Assembly: GCA_015660995.1 (NCBI GenBank)
Contig: JACTUC010000022.1
Coordinates: 1-64,000 of the forward strand
Length of the DNA: 64,000 nt
Reading direction: 5' to 3'
Source of the DNA: Candidatus Methanomethylicaceae archaeon
GTDB taxonomy: Archaea; Thermoproteota; Methanomethylicia; Methanomethylicales; Methanomethylicaceae
Translations under genes and position numbers: made by a program
In this document: positions 1 through 10,201 of the stretch, piece by piece
Position numbering within the stretch: position 1 is the stretch's first letter
Layout of the letters: each line of letters opens with the position of its first letter
Notes under the pieces: generated by a model
What the model was told of the DNA's origin: nothing
Database searches by the model: none
The model's input: the letters and a program-made list of their open reading frames with translations, nothing else

Positions 1-16
1 CTTCGACTCCACTCCC

Positions 17-1018
17 TTGACGGTTACCTGGACCATAGCCCCGCCGGGCGTCGTAGCCTGCATCCCCATAACCCTCTCCAATAGCCAGAACATGGCGACG
101 CCTGCAAACTTCCAGCAGCAGCTCTTCATCAACTGGTCCCTCTGCAGCCCCTACGTCAGCTCTAGCCTCAGCAACGTGATCTTCTTCGACAGCAACGGCA
201 ACCCGCTTTACGTCTGGGATGAGAACGGCACCACCAACGTCAGCAACTCCCTGACCACGGTCTGGGTCAACCTGGGTTCAAACATAATCCCGGCCAACGG
301 TAACATCAACATATACCTTGGCTTCTACAACCTCAGCTACGATACCAGAGGGCAGAATGGCTACTGGGGCATGTTCCCCACGGCGACCGGCACCTACGCC
401 CAGTATGACAACGGCTTTAAGGTCTTCCAATTCTACGACAACTTCAATGGTACCACTATCAGCCCTGCCTGGAACACCCAGGGGGCTGCTGGGACCTACT
501 CTGTTAACAACGGTCTCACAATGTATTCGGGCGCATTTCCGAACTATGTGTTCACCCTCAATAATCAATACTCAAGTCCTATTATTGTCGACGCCTATTC
601 GGTTGGAACCTACGGAAATTGGCTAGGCATCTCTCTCTGCAACCTCCAGTCTACGGATGGGTCCTATGCCCTTACGAGCGGTGCCGTTCAATGGCTCTAC
701 CCCCCGGAGGGCGGGTGGGGCTCCTACAACGGTCTTGCGAGTGCCTCGGGATATACAGCCATTACGCCCAGTCCCATCACCACCACTCCTCAGGTTATCT
801 CGCTAGCCATGAACTCTACCACAGCGACCGAGTACCAGAACTATGCCAGTCCAGCAACGGTTTCTGTCACAGGCTCCCTCTCCAACTATCCAGGGCTAGT
901 CCAACTGGCTTATAATACCGCGTCGGACACTCAGACCATCTACTGGTTCAGGCTTAGAGCCCTTCCCCCCAACATGGTAATGCCAGGTGTCTCGTTGAGT
1001 GGAATTGTTGTACTTTAG
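17..1018 (+). CDS. Secreted/surface protein fragment, DUF2341-like/concanavalin-like; probably continues upstream of the window
   Basis: ORF open to the left edge; N/T/S-rich, with 'NINIYLGFYNLSYDTRGQNGYWGMFP...FQFYDNFNGTTISPAWNT' resembling archaeal DUF2341-type surface proteins. Confidence 0.6.
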   Translation: MTVTWTIAPPGVVACIPITLSNSQNMATPANFQQQLFINWSLCSPYVSSSLSNVIFFDSNGNPLYVWDENGTTNVSNSLTTVWVNLGSNIIPANGNINIYLGFYNLSYDTRGQNGYWGMFPTATGTYAQYDNGFKVFQFYDNFNGTTISPAWNTQGAAGTYSVNNGLTMYSGAFPNYVFTLNNQYSSPIIVDAYSVGTYGNWLGISLCNLQSTDGSYALTSGAVQWLYPPEGGWGSYNGLASASGYTAITPSPITTTPQVISLAMNSTTATEYQNYASPATVSVTGSLSNYPGLVQLAYNTASDTQTIYWFRLRALPPNMVMPGVSLSGIVVL

Positions 1019-1094
1019 CTCGCACGTGCTTTGCTAAAGACATAATTTGCGAAGATTTTCTCCGAATTATTGTAAAGTAAAAGAACAAAAAAAA

Positions 1095-1787
1095 CTAAAA
1101 TTTAATCCCAAACCTGCGCAATAGTGGCTCCCAATCATATTTGAATAAGAAAATCCCAAGGAAGATGAACACTATGGAGAGCAGGATCGAAAATTCGAGG
1201 GATGTGAGACCTAATAAATGGTGGACCGTCTTGGTGATCTGAAGTATGCCAAGGAACTCGAGCCAGATCTCAACGGCGCTTTTCACAATCTTTGCAAGAA
1301 TGGTTACTGAGAACATGGGAAGGAGTCTTATTTTCTCTGCGCCGGCTCCTATGTAGAGGTAATCATCAAGGGGAAGTACTGGTATTACTGCTGTTATGAA
1401 AACTACAATGAGAAAGCTTCTACGCTGAAGCCAAGCCCCAAGAAGTTTAACGTTTTTGTTCTCCTTCAGCTTTCCACTGAATCCCATGGCACCGCCATAA
1501 ATGATGAGCTTCCCGATGGCTGCACCAAGCGCAGTGATGAGAATGATGAGGAGGAAACCCTCAGGCGTGAATCCGAAAGTTATCAGCTCGGCTGTGGCAA
1601 TCAGCGTGTAGGAGGCTCCGAAGAATGGAGTGGCGTTGGATATGAGCGAGACGACGAAGAGTCCTGCCAGGCTGAATAAGAAAGGGTTACTAAAATGGGC
1701 GGCTGCTGGAAGAGCCAGTGCAGCTCCCCCTAGAAGAGCACCATTGATGCATTGGATGGCATCAGTAAACATTCTGGGGGTCTCCAT
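1095..1787 (-). CDS. Polytopic membrane protein, VTT/DedA (SNARE-associated)-like
   Basis: 230 aa with several hydrophobic segments; 'FLIVVFITAVIPVLPLDDYLYIGAGAEKIRLLPMFSVTILAKIVKS' resembles the VTT core. Confidence 0.55.
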   Translation of the reverse strand: METPRMFTDAIQCINGALLGGAALALPAAAHFSNPFLFSLAGLFVVSLISNATPFFGASYTLIATAELITFGFTPEGFLLIILITALGAAIGKLIIYGGAMGFSGKLKENKNVKLLGAWLQRRSFLIVVFITAVIPVLPLDDYLYIGAGAEKIRLLPMFSVTILAKIVKSAVEIWLEFLGILQITKTVHHLLGLTSLEFSILLSIVFIFLGIFLFKYDWEPLLRRFGIKF

Positions 1788-1943
1788 TTTTTAAAACTGG
1801 CAAGCAACTTCAGCTTTCATTGTTATGTGATCACGCCACTTCTACATAAGGACGCCAATATTTCTAGACCAAGCCAGGATTAACTTGCCAGAATTGGACC
1901 CAGATTCCTTTTGCTCCATTTTCGCAAGCGATATATTGGCAAC

Positions 1944-3473
1944 TCAATAGCCCATTCTTTGCGCCATCTCTAATCTTTTGTTTTTGCCCGTTGGTCCCTT
2001 GGGTATATTGTCCACGAAGATTATTTGGGTAGGTACCTTGAAGTAGGCAAGGCGATCGAAGAGAAATGCCCTAAGGTCCTTCTCTGTTATGGAACTACCT
2101 GGCCTGAGGACAACGGCAGCCACTACGTCTTCGCCCAACGTCTTATGGGGCACAGCAAAGGATATGGCCTCTTCAATTGCTGGGTGCTGAAGGAGCGCGT
2201 CGTCAATCTCTTGGGGTGCCACCTTCTCGCCTCCTTTATTTATCATCTCCTTGAGGCGACCCCAGAGGTGGAGGAATCCCTCATTGTCAAAGGAACCCAG
2301 ATCACCGGTCCTGAACCAGCCATTTATGAAGGCTAGGGAATTGGCTTCAGGATTATTCTCATAGCCCTTGAAGACGTTGGGGCCTCGCAGAACTATCTCC
2401 CCTATCTCCTTCGGGTCCAACAGTGCACCCTTTTCGTCCATGATTGCCACCTCGGCCACCCCAACAACTCCCGCACTGCCGGGCTTACGCCTAGATGGGG
2501 AGTTCGAGGCTATGAATAAGGCCTCCGTCATGCCATAACTCTCAATTACCTGTGCCTTGAAGAGATCCTCCAGCTGCGCCATGAGCTTCATAGACATGGA
2601 AGCAGACCCCGTGCCAATCCACTTGATATTGCACCTGGAAACAATGGCCTCGTTACCCTTGGAGAGGTCCATCACCATTTGATGGATTGTCGGGGGACCA
2701 GCATACCAGGTCGGACCAGTTGAATCAAGCCAATGGAAGAACTCGGATGGGATGAAACCCGGTGCACAGATAAACCTTCCCCCATGGCGTAGAACACGGT
2801 AGAGAATATTCAATGCAAATACATGAAAGAGGGGAAGCATGTTCAGGTATATGTCCTCCTCGGGCTTCGACTTGAAGATCTTTGCATAGTAATCGATATT
2901 GTGACATAGGTTCGATTGGGTTAAGGGTACCCGCTTGGGCTCAACGGTTCCAGAGGTAAAAAGCACATGGGCGATATCATCCGGCTGCGCATAGTTGGGT
3001 TCATTGCTTGGCCTTTCGGGCATTCCTTCTAGGATGAAGGAGCCTGCCTCCTCCTCATTTATCTTTAATAGCTCGATTACTTCGATCCCATGGGCACGCG
3101 CAACCCTTTTCGAAGGGGAGTCTTGGCCCTTCTCCACAACCAGTGCCTTCAGCCCCAGGTCTTTGACAATTGACTCCAGCTCCGCTTCTGTGTATTGGGG
3201 ATTCAGAGGAATGACTGTGAACCCTGAGACCAGAGAGGCCATGGCAACGGCCATTTCTGGCCCGTTGGACATGGAAATGGCAATCCTGTCATTTCTGCCA
3301 TAGCCGATGCTATTGAGCGATGCGACAACCTGATGCACCCTCTCACGGAGTCGGCCATAGGTGATCTTTCGGCCCGTGACGTCGCTCAATGCAACCACCT
3401 CTTTGGGCTGCATTCGGAATAGCGTCTCGGATATTGTAAGAGGTAGAGGGTTTGGGTCTTTACTCATATTCAT
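1944..3473 (-). CDS. AMP-forming acyl-CoA synthetase / fatty acid-CoA ligase
   Basis: 'VLFTSGTVEPKRVPLTQSNL', 'ESYGMTEA', 'GWFRTGDLGSFDNEGFLHLWGRLKEMINKGGEKVAPQEID', 'PKGPTGKNKR' are ANL superfamily motifs. Confidence 0.93.
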   Translation of the reverse strand: MNMSKDPNPLPLTISETLFRMQPKEVVALSDVTGRKITYGRLRERVHQVVASLNSIGYGRNDRIAISMSNGPEMAVAMASLVSGFTVIPLNPQYTEAELESIVKDLGLKALVVEKGQDSPSKRVARAHGIEVIELLKINEEEAGSFILEGMPERPSNEPNYAQPDDIAHVLFTSGTVEPKRVPLTQSNLCHNIDYYAKIFKSKPEEDIYLNMLPLFHVFALNILYRVLRHGGRFICAPGFIPSEFFHWLDSTGPTWYAGPPTIHQMVMDLSKGNEAIVSRCNIKWIGTGSASMSMKLMAQLEDLFKAQVIESYGMTEALFIASNSPSRRKPGSAGVVGVAEVAIMDEKGALLDPKEIGEIVLRGPNVFKGYENNPEANSLAFINGWFRTGDLGSFDNEGFLHLWGRLKEMINKGGEKVAPQEIDDALLQHPAIEEAISFAVPHKTLGEDVVAAVVLRPGSSITEKDLRAFLFDRLAYFKVPTQIIFVDNIPKGPTGKNKRLEMAQRMGY

Positions 3474-3494
3474 GACCTAAGCCATGATATTAAT

Positions 3495-3529
3495 GCTGGT
3501 GGATCTTTTAATAAAAAGATATCGCCAGC
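3495..3529. promoter_or_regulatory. Interrupted inverted repeat GCTGG-n3-ATCTTTT-aata-AAAAGAT-n4-CCAGC in the divergent intergenic region
   Basis: Read directly from sequence; lies 21 bp upstream of the acyl-CoA ligase start. Confidence 0.55.
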
Positions 3530-3671
3530 AACAAAACGAGTAATTAAGCGCCATCAAGTCTCTCATTTTCCCTTCGCATCTTAATGGCAGTATTGCACTT
3601 CTTATGGCTTATCTACCTAATGTTTTAATACAAGGAAAAAATAAACCGACGAAGAGAGAGGAAACTTCATC

Positions 3672-4109
3672 ATGTCTTCGTCAAGGGTATCCGTGAAGGC
3701 CCGTGCAGCCTTTGGTAGATCCATGCCGATTACCATCGCAGCCCTAACCTCTCTTACAGCCGGTGTGCTAGGTTTAGTTGCTTGCGCATTTGTGGCTGTG
3801 ATTGTCCTGCAGGGTACTGAGTATACAACGCCCTTAATCGGGCCAATACTCCTAAGCACTAGCGGCAAAAACTTTGTCCTTGGCACAGTAGCCATTGTCC
3901 TTTCAATCTTGCATATTATCGTCGGTTTCATGCTCTGGAGGTCGACATCGCAGGGAGGAACGGTGGGCATAGTCCTTGCTGCTGTAGATATCGTCATCTA
4001 TTCAATCGCGCTCTTCGCTCCCATGGTTGTCTACGTAGTGCTGCCACTCCTCTTTGTGGGGACAATAATGGCGATTGCTATAATCTTTGGATGGGACACA
4101 CTTCGCTGA
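3672..4109 (+). CDS. Small membrane protein, about 4 TM segments
   Basis: 145 aa with four hydrophobic stretches. Confidence 0.7.
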   Translation: MSSSRVSVKARAAFGRSMPITIAALTSLTAGVLGLVACAFVAVIVLQGTEYTTPLIGPILLSTSGKNFVLGTVAIVLSILHIIVGFMLWRSTSQGGTVGIVLAAVDIVIYSIALFAPMVVYVVLPLLFVGTIMAIAIIFGWDTLR

Positions 4110-4255
4110 GCTCGGACTTCATGTTGCAGTTTCATCCCTTTATGCTTGGCAAGAAGTAATGCTTCATTAATCAGGGTTTCAATCCTTTGCCTTGCGCCGA
4201 CTTTTATTCTTGGAATCTCGACTGTCGATTCAAAGTAATCGTTGTGTCTGTTGTT

Positions 4256-5194
4256 TTAGATAGGAATTCGGACATCTTTCCCAGTGTAATAATTTACAGT
4301 CTTCTCGATCCCTTCCTCAAGCTTGATCTTCGCCCTGAAACCCAAGACCTTTTCTGCCTTGGTGGTATCTGCCTGGGTGTGCATGACATAGTTCTTGATC
4401 GGGTTGGGAGTGTATATTGGAGTAATATTCAGGCCCAGCTGCTTATTCAAGATTGCAATAATCTCGTTGAATGATGTGGCCTTGCCAGTTCCTACGTTCA
4501 AAATCTCTCCCTTGAGGTTGGACTTCATTGCAAAGACATTCGCCTCAACGACATCATCAATGTAGGTAAAGTCCCTGGTCTGGGTGCCGTCGCCATATAT
4601 TACAGGGCGCTTTCCTTTCATCATCCCCCAAAGGAACTGGGTGATGTTGTTCGCGTACTTGCCCTTGTGCTCCTCGTGGGGGCCGTAGACGCTGAAGTAC
4701 CTGAGGCCTACCGCCCTCAGGCCGTAGAGATCTGCGTAGAGCGATGCTGCCAGCTCCCTGGCATAGAACGAGTACTCATAGAAGCTGCCAGGGGATACCG
4801 GAAGGCTCTCCCTGTGGGGCGGAGGGCACCTGCTATAGAGGCTGCTGGTTGTGGCATAAACCACGGGGAAATCATGGCAGCAGGCCGCATCAACAACATT
4901 CAAGAACCCCTTCAAGTTGACATCTATGCCCTCCCTCGGGTCAGGGAAGAACATGGGAGAGGAGCTATAGGCTGCATCGTGGAAAACGCCATTCAAATCC
5001 TTGCATAGAGAATCGATCAGCTCCTTGTTCCTAACGTCGCCCCTTACGGTTTTGGCCCCATGCAGTTCTGCTTCCTTGCCAAGGCTCATGTTGTCAAGAA
5101 CGATTACCTCATGTCCATCATTAATGAGCCTTTTTGCTATGTTGAAACCTATGAAACCCATTCCACCCGTCACAAGAAACTTCATAAGCGTCAT
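4256..5194 (-). CDS. NAD-dependent sugar epimerase/dehydratase (extended SDR, GalE/WbpP-like)
   Basis: 'FLVTGGMGFIGFNIAKRL' Rossmann motif, 'SVYGPHEEHKGKYANNITQF', 'YGDGTQTRDFTYIDDVVEA', 'NVGTG'; first codon may be the downstream ATG (MKFLVTGG). Confidence 0.93.
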   Translation of the reverse strand: MTLMKFLVTGGMGFIGFNIAKRLINDGHEVIVLDNMSLGKEAELHGAKTVRGDVRNKELIDSLCKDLNGVFHDAAYSSSPMFFPDPREGIDVNLKGFLNVVDAACCHDFPVVYATTSSLYSRCPPPHRESLPVSPGSFYEYSFYARELAASLYADLYGLRAVGLRYFSVYGPHEEHKGKYANNITQFLWGMMKGKRPVIYGDGTQTRDFTYIDDVVEANVFAMKSNLKGEILNVGTGKATSFNEIIAILNKQLGLNITPIYTPNPIKNYVMHTQADTTKAEKVLGFRAKIKLEEGIEKTVNYYTGKDVRIPI

Positions 5195-5321
5195 TCTATC
5201 GTTTGTAAAAACTCATTGATTAGCTTTTCAATGACTAATTTTATTAATATTAAAAGGAGAAGAGGTTCAACATCGGAAATTGATTACAGATCTTCGGTTT
5301 GGTTTGGATTGCCTGTGAAAA

Positions 5322-6521
5322 TTGAGGACTGGAGATACGGATGAAATGGCAATTGTTGTCGTGTATGGGGTAGATACCTCCATAGAACAAGAAATCCAGA
5401 AGGGTAATATCTCTCAAATGCAAACCGAAATCAACAATTTCAGTTCCTTGTCAAAGATCTACCTACTAACCATGGACTACTGTTCCTATGACTCTCTTTT
5501 CAACAACAACGTCATTCACATCCCCTGTGGCTTTAAAGTCAGAAGTAATTCTTTCATAGTCCGTTTTCTTTTTTCGATAATTTACGTCTTCAGATCTTTT
5601 TTTGAAATTATGAAAAGGCGCAAAGACATTGAATTGATGGTATCTCAAGGCACAACTACTTTGCAATGTGTTGTAGCTTCAGGAATAATTAAAGTTCCCT
5701 TCATACTTTTTATCCATTACCTTTCCTATCAAGAGGAACTGATCCTGAAAAGGAAGCTTCTTGCCACAATTTTCTGGGCAATCGAAAGTTATACGATAGC
5801 GCACGCAGATCAAATTATAGCCTTAAGTCAAAAAATAAAGTCGCAAGTTCTGCCACTAAATATGAGAGTTCAAATAATTCCAAATTATGTTGATGTAAAG
5901 GTCACTGATAGGCTTGATAGAAAACAATTAAGAGAAAAATACCAATTCGGCGAATCCCTGAAGGTGATTTTGTTTGTTGGCAGATTACACCCCGTAAAGA
6001 ATGTTGATTTTCTTCTTAAGGCCTATAAACACATTGTCTCTGAGGTTAATTCCAAGGTCGTAATATTGGGAGATGGACCAGAACGGATGCCCTTGGAAGC
6101 ATTAGCAAAAGACCTCGATATAGCCGATAAAGTCGACTTTAAAGGATTCGTTCTTAAGGATGAGGTTCTTGAATATATGAACGCAAGTGACATTCTTGTT
6201 TTGCCATCATTGGTAGAAGGGCAACCCCGAGTCATATTGGAGGCTTGGGCATGTGGCCTACCGGTTGTGGCTGCAAAAAGTAGTGGCCTACAGGATCTAA
6301 TAAATGACGGAATAGATGGCATATTGTTCGATGTGCACTCCGAGAAAGAATTAGTTAATGCTATTATAGGAGCTCTGAAAGCTGCCAAATCTAATTTATT
6401 GATTGAAAATGGGGAAAAACGCGTGAAGGAATTTGAGAAAGAGAGAATTCTTTCAATGCAAATTGAAGCGATACAAACCTTACTAAATAAAACTATATTA
6501 TCAAAAACTAGGTTATCATAA
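5322..6521 (+). CDS. Glycosyltransferase family 4 (GT-B)
   Basis: 'LKVILFVGRLHPVKNVDFLLKAYK', 'ILGDGPER', 'LVLPSLVEGQPRVILEAWACGLPVVA'. Confidence 0.92.
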   Translation: MRTGDTDEMAIVVVYGVDTSIEQEIQKGNISQMQTEINNFSSLSKIYLLTMDYCSYDSLFNNNVIHIPCGFKVRSNSFIVRFLFSIIYVFRSFFEIMKRRKDIELMVSQGTTTLQCVVASGIIKVPFILFIHYLSYQEELILKRKLLATIFWAIESYTIAHADQIIALSQKIKSQVLPLNMRVQIIPNYVDVKVTDRLDRKQLREKYQFGESLKVILFVGRLHPVKNVDFLLKAYKHIVSEVNSKVVILGDGPERMPLEALAKDLDIADKVDFKGFVLKDEVLEYMNASDILVLPSLVEGQPRVILEAWACGLPVVAAKSSGLQDLINDGIDGILFDVHSEKELVNAIIGALKAAKSNLLIENGEKRVKEFEKERILSMQIEAIQTLLNKTILSKTRLS

Positions 6522-7654
6522 TGCCTAATACCAAAAAAATTCTATTTTTTACTGAAATTGACCAAGATAACCCTTACGGGTCCCATATAAGACCATTTTT
6601 TTTGGCAAAGTATCTGTGCTCCGAGAAATATGATGTATTCGCAACTTGTATCAATTATAATATCAACTCAAAATGTCCGAAATTCATCAATCTTTCTTCG
6701 ATTTTTAAATTTTCTAGACCAAAAAAATACTTATACCATTTGAAATATGGAAGAAATATTGTTCAAAAAATAAAACCCGACTACATATATACTCATCTTC
6801 ATACCGCTAGTTTTGCATTAGGATTATTGAAAATATTGAGAATTGTCAAGGAGCCTCTAATTGTTGATATGCATGGAAGTTGGGGCCTCGAAGTAAGTAA
6901 TTCACTCTTAAAGCCTGCATTGATATTGATAGAAAGTTTTTGCATATATGCGTCAGACATGACAATTGTTCCATCAGAGGAATTAAAAAAATATTTTCAA
7001 AATTCTTATGGGGTGCGACCTGGTAAAATCGTGGTTGTACCCAATGGGGTCAACAATAATTCATTTAGATTACTTAATGATCTAGAGAAAGAGAACCAGC
7101 GGGCTAAACTGGGATTGGCAAATAAAAAAATAATAATCCTAACAGCTCCTCGTAACAACAACTCAAACATAATAGCAATCAAGTTGATGTATGAAGTTAT
7201 GAAAATCGCCAAAGAAAAAGGGGTGAACCTTCAATTACTAATTTTAGGTGGGGGACCAACTGTAGGGACTCCGCCAGCAAATGTGGCGTATACTGGTTTT
7301 GTTAGGAATTTTGAGATGTTTATGTCAATAGCAGATGTGGCAGTTGCTCCCTATCCTGAAGGGGCAGCAGCAGGAGGAGCACGGAATAAAACATTGGAAT
7401 ATTTTAAATATGAAATTCCAGTCGTTTCCACTGTTGAAGGCATTAGAGGAATAGATGGAGCCATGCCTGAAAAGGATTTTATTCTTTCAAGTGATGAACC
7501 TCTCGATTTCCTTCAAAAAATTATAATGTGTATTGGTATGGATAACAAAAAAAGACAAAAAATGATTGATGATGCGAATGACTTAGTTACTCAAAATTAC
7601 ACTTGGGAAAAAAGCGCGAAGCAACTAAATGATTTTCTTAAGTCGTTAGCTTAG
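6521..7654 (+). CDS. Glycosyltransferase family 4-like
   Basis: 'IVPSEELKKYFQNSYGVRPGKIVVVPNGVNN', 'LLILGGGPTVGTPPANVAYTGFV', 'VAPYPEGAAAGGARNKTLEYFKYEIPVV'; TAATG overlap with the preceding gene. Confidence 0.88.
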   Translation: MPNTKKILFFTEIDQDNPYGSHIRPFFLAKYLCSEKYDVFATCINYNINSKCPKFINLSSIFKFSRPKKYLYHLKYGRNIVQKIKPDYIYTHLHTASFALGLLKILRIVKEPLIVDMHGSWGLEVSNSLLKPALILIESFCIYASDMTIVPSEELKKYFQNSYGVRPGKIVVVPNGVNNNSFRLLNDLEKENQRAKLGLANKKIIILTAPRNNNSNIIAIKLMYEVMKIAKEKGVNLQLLILGGGPTVGTPPANVAYTGFVRNFEMFMSIADVAVAPYPEGAAAGGARNKTLEYFKYEIPVVSTVEGIRGIDGAMPEKDFILSSDEPLDFLQKIIMCIGMDNKKRQKMIDDANDLVTQNYTWEKSAKQLNDFLKSLA

Positions 7655-7658
7655 ATGA

Positions 7659-7682
7659 TTCTATTCATGAATGTGAATAGAA
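7659..7682. terminator. Hairpin TTCTATTC-8 nt-GAATAGAA just after the stop codon of 6521..7654
   Basis: Perfect 8-bp inverted repeat followed by an A-rich stretch; function not demonstrated. Confidence 0.35.
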
Positions 7683-7746
7683 AAATGATATTTAAGCTGT
7701 TGTCAGAAAGATAATTATCTAATTTCATCTAAAGGAAACATTACCA

Positions 7747-10026
7747 ATGAATCCGCTTTATTATTTAATCCCATTAGTTTTATTCCTGCCAGGATGGTTA
7801 GCGTTAGCCAATTGGAAAAAAATAAATCTATCTGCTGTGGAATCGCTAGTCTTCGGTTGTTTATTATGGAATTTTCTATTCGTAAGCTTGAGCTATGTTT
7901 TTGGTATTTTTTCGAATTTAATCAATGAGTTTTTCGTTGCTTTTCTTGTGCTTGGCCTAATCATATCCATTGTCAGCATATACAACTTAATTGCCACAAA
8001 ATCCTTGTCTTTCAAGAAAATAGAATATACTAAATTAATATTCTCAAAATATTTCTATCTATTATGCTGTATACCCTTCGTAATTCTATTATTTTTGTTA
8101 ATTCTTGCTCATTCTACTTCAAGCGAGTATGACGCATTATTCTATTATTTGCCCCTTGCAAAATCCATTATTCTAACACACGGTTACCAATTGAACTATT
8201 TCCAACAAAATGCGCTCAGTACAACTACGTCTCCAGCAATACCATTAATGTATGCCCTTACAATCTTATTTTCACCAAATTTACTTTCAGCTGATCTTTT
8301 TCTAAGAACAATACCCATAATGTATACAATTCTGATTGCGTTGGTCGTTTTCCTTATAGGAAAAGAGATCTTAAAATCAAAAATATTATCGGCGCTAGCA
8401 GTAATTGTCTTTCTTCTCATACCCGCAACATTTTCCTTAGAGGCAAACTATTCGTTATATTTGGATCTGCCCTTCACATTATTTGTCTTTGCGTCTCTTT
8501 ATGCGCTGATAAAAGTCTATTCAAGTAAAGGGCGGCCAGTATGGCTGTTTCTCTTGTCAATGAGCATTTCTATGGCCATACTAACAAAAGATGTATCTTT
8601 TATGATCCTGCCAGCTTTACTTACAATTATAATAATCCCATTTTTACCTAAATTTAAGAGGTCATATCCACTTTTATTATTAGCTCTGTCATTATTGTTC
8701 GTCTCTACATATGAAACCCTTTTCATTAAAGACTTTTTAACTACGTCAGTGCCATCACAAATAATTCTTGAACAAGTACCAATACTTCTAGGCATTATTC
8801 TTTTTCTCGTTCTTTCCATGGGTATTAAAAACGAGAACTATACTTTTCCAAAAATAAAAGCAATATTCTTATTTCTATTACCTTTTATCCCAGTAATCAT
8901 CTTCTTAATAAGAAACCTCTTAATGTTCGGAGCAATTTCCAGCTCATTCCCGTTCGTCTCTAACAATGAAGCAAATTGCGCCTCGATAGTATTGTCCAAC
9001 TCCTTGGGTGGGAAGATCTTACCCCAAAATATTTTCGATGTAACAAAGTATGGTATACTCTTTTCTGACATACAATTGGGTGCTTTATTCTTTCTACCCT
9101 CAATTATTGGGATCATTATGGTGGCAAAAGACACACTTCAAAAAAGAAGCAAAGAATCGTTTATTTTACTTTCGTTTTTCCTTATTTTATTGGTCCTTTG
9201 GTCTCGCACCCTTCAATTCACATATTCAGGGTCAGAGGTTAGATATCTATTTTATTTTTCACCATTGTTTGCAATCTTCATAGTGAAAGGTGCCAGCTCT
9301 TTTTCAGCATATACTAAGGTATGCTCAACCTTCATCTCACGCTTTGTGGCATATCTTTTAATTATTTTATTTTTGCCTATGATCTATCTCATCATCAATG
9401 AGAATGTGAATATAACGAATATTGGTCCCGCCTTTCTATCGTTAGGAATCGCAGACTATGGCCTCATAGCCACCTTTTCTATTATCTTCCTAGCAATTTT
9501 TTATCTCAAATTACCAAAGAACTTAAAACTGAACAACAAACAAATCAAATTAATCATCGTGATAATCCTTACGTCACTTCTATTAATCGGAACTTCATCG
9601 ATATTATCTGGAGGTTTGCTTCACACTGAAACTTCCGTTAATTACGTTTATCCTGGATGGGAAAATAATCTTAATGAAGTCATTACCTATCTTAACCAAA
9701 ACAACAGTGCCAATTCAACAATAATTACATGTTACGCATTACCAATATCTTACTTTACTAATTATTCCATAATTGACTCTGAAAATCTTAATGGGGTTAT
9801 GACTCTGATACAGATAAACTCAAGCGATCCTCAGATGCTCAATAATACCCTTTTAGAATATAATGTTCAGTATTTACTCTATCCCAACTCTGGCAATAAT
9901 TACTTTGATCGATTTAATAACCTGAGTGCAAGTCTTCCTATATTAAATATAACCTATTTGAACAATTACCTAAAAATAATTCCTGTTAAAGAGTTTACTG
10001 ACTATACCCTTTACAAAATTCCCTAG
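7747..10026 (+). CDS. Large polytopic membrane protein, GT39/PMT-like (dolichyl-phosphate-sugar transferase type)
   Basis: 759 aa with many TM segments and a hydrophilic C-terminal domain; 'SEYDALFYYLPLAKSIILTHGY' resembles the first-loop motif of GT-C enzymes. Confidence 0.7.
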   Translation: MNPLYYLIPLVLFLPGWLALANWKKINLSAVESLVFGCLLWNFLFVSLSYVFGIFSNLINEFFVAFLVLGLIISIVSIYNLIATKSLSFKKIEYTKLIFSKYFYLLCCIPFVILLFLLILAHSTSSEYDALFYYLPLAKSIILTHGYQLNYFQQNALSTTTSPAIPLMYALTILFSPNLLSADLFLRTIPIMYTILIALVVFLIGKEILKSKILSALAVIVFLLIPATFSLEANYSLYLDLPFTLFVFASLYALIKVYSSKGRPVWLFLLSMSISMAILTKDVSFMILPALLTIIIIPFLPKFKRSYPLLLLALSLLFVSTYETLFIKDFLTTSVPSQIILEQVPILLGIILFLVLSMGIKNENYTFPKIKAIFLFLLPFIPVIIFLIRNLLMFGAISSSFPFVSNNEANCASIVLSNSLGGKILPQNIFDVTKYGILFSDIQLGALFFLPSIIGIIMVAKDTLQKRSKESFILLSFFLILLVLWSRTLQFTYSGSEVRYLFYFSPLFAIFIVKGASSFSAYTKVCSTFISRFVAYLLIILFLPMIYLIINENVNITNIGPAFLSLGIADYGLIATFSIIFLAIFYLKLPKNLKLNNKQIKLIIVIILTSLLLIGTSSILSGGLLHTETSVNYVYPGWENNLNEVITYLNQNNSANSTIITCYALPISYFTNYSIIDSENLNGVMTLIQINSSDPQMLNNTLLEYNVQYLLYPNSGNNYFDRFNNLSASLPILNITYLNNYLKIIPVKEFTDYTLYKIP

Positions 10027-10096
10027 TATCTGGTCTAAAGATAAAAATCCCTATTTTTTTAGGTGTTTTCATGGATAAAGGCATTATACGAGCACA

Positions 10097-10162
10097 CTTT
10101 AAACATAGTTAAACACCCCTTGGGCATCCCTCAAAAAACACTTTAGTCATGCTTGAAACACT
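10097..10162. repeat. Array of six degenerate 11-bp tandem units (CTTnRRRCAyn)
   Basis: CTTTAAACATA GTTAAACACCC CTTGGGCATCC CTCAAAAAACA CTTTAGTCATG CTTGAAACACT, contiguous, 11-bp register. Confidence 0.6.
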
Positions 10163-10201
10163 AATAATTGCATGAATATTTTCAATTTTAATATTACAAT
10201 C

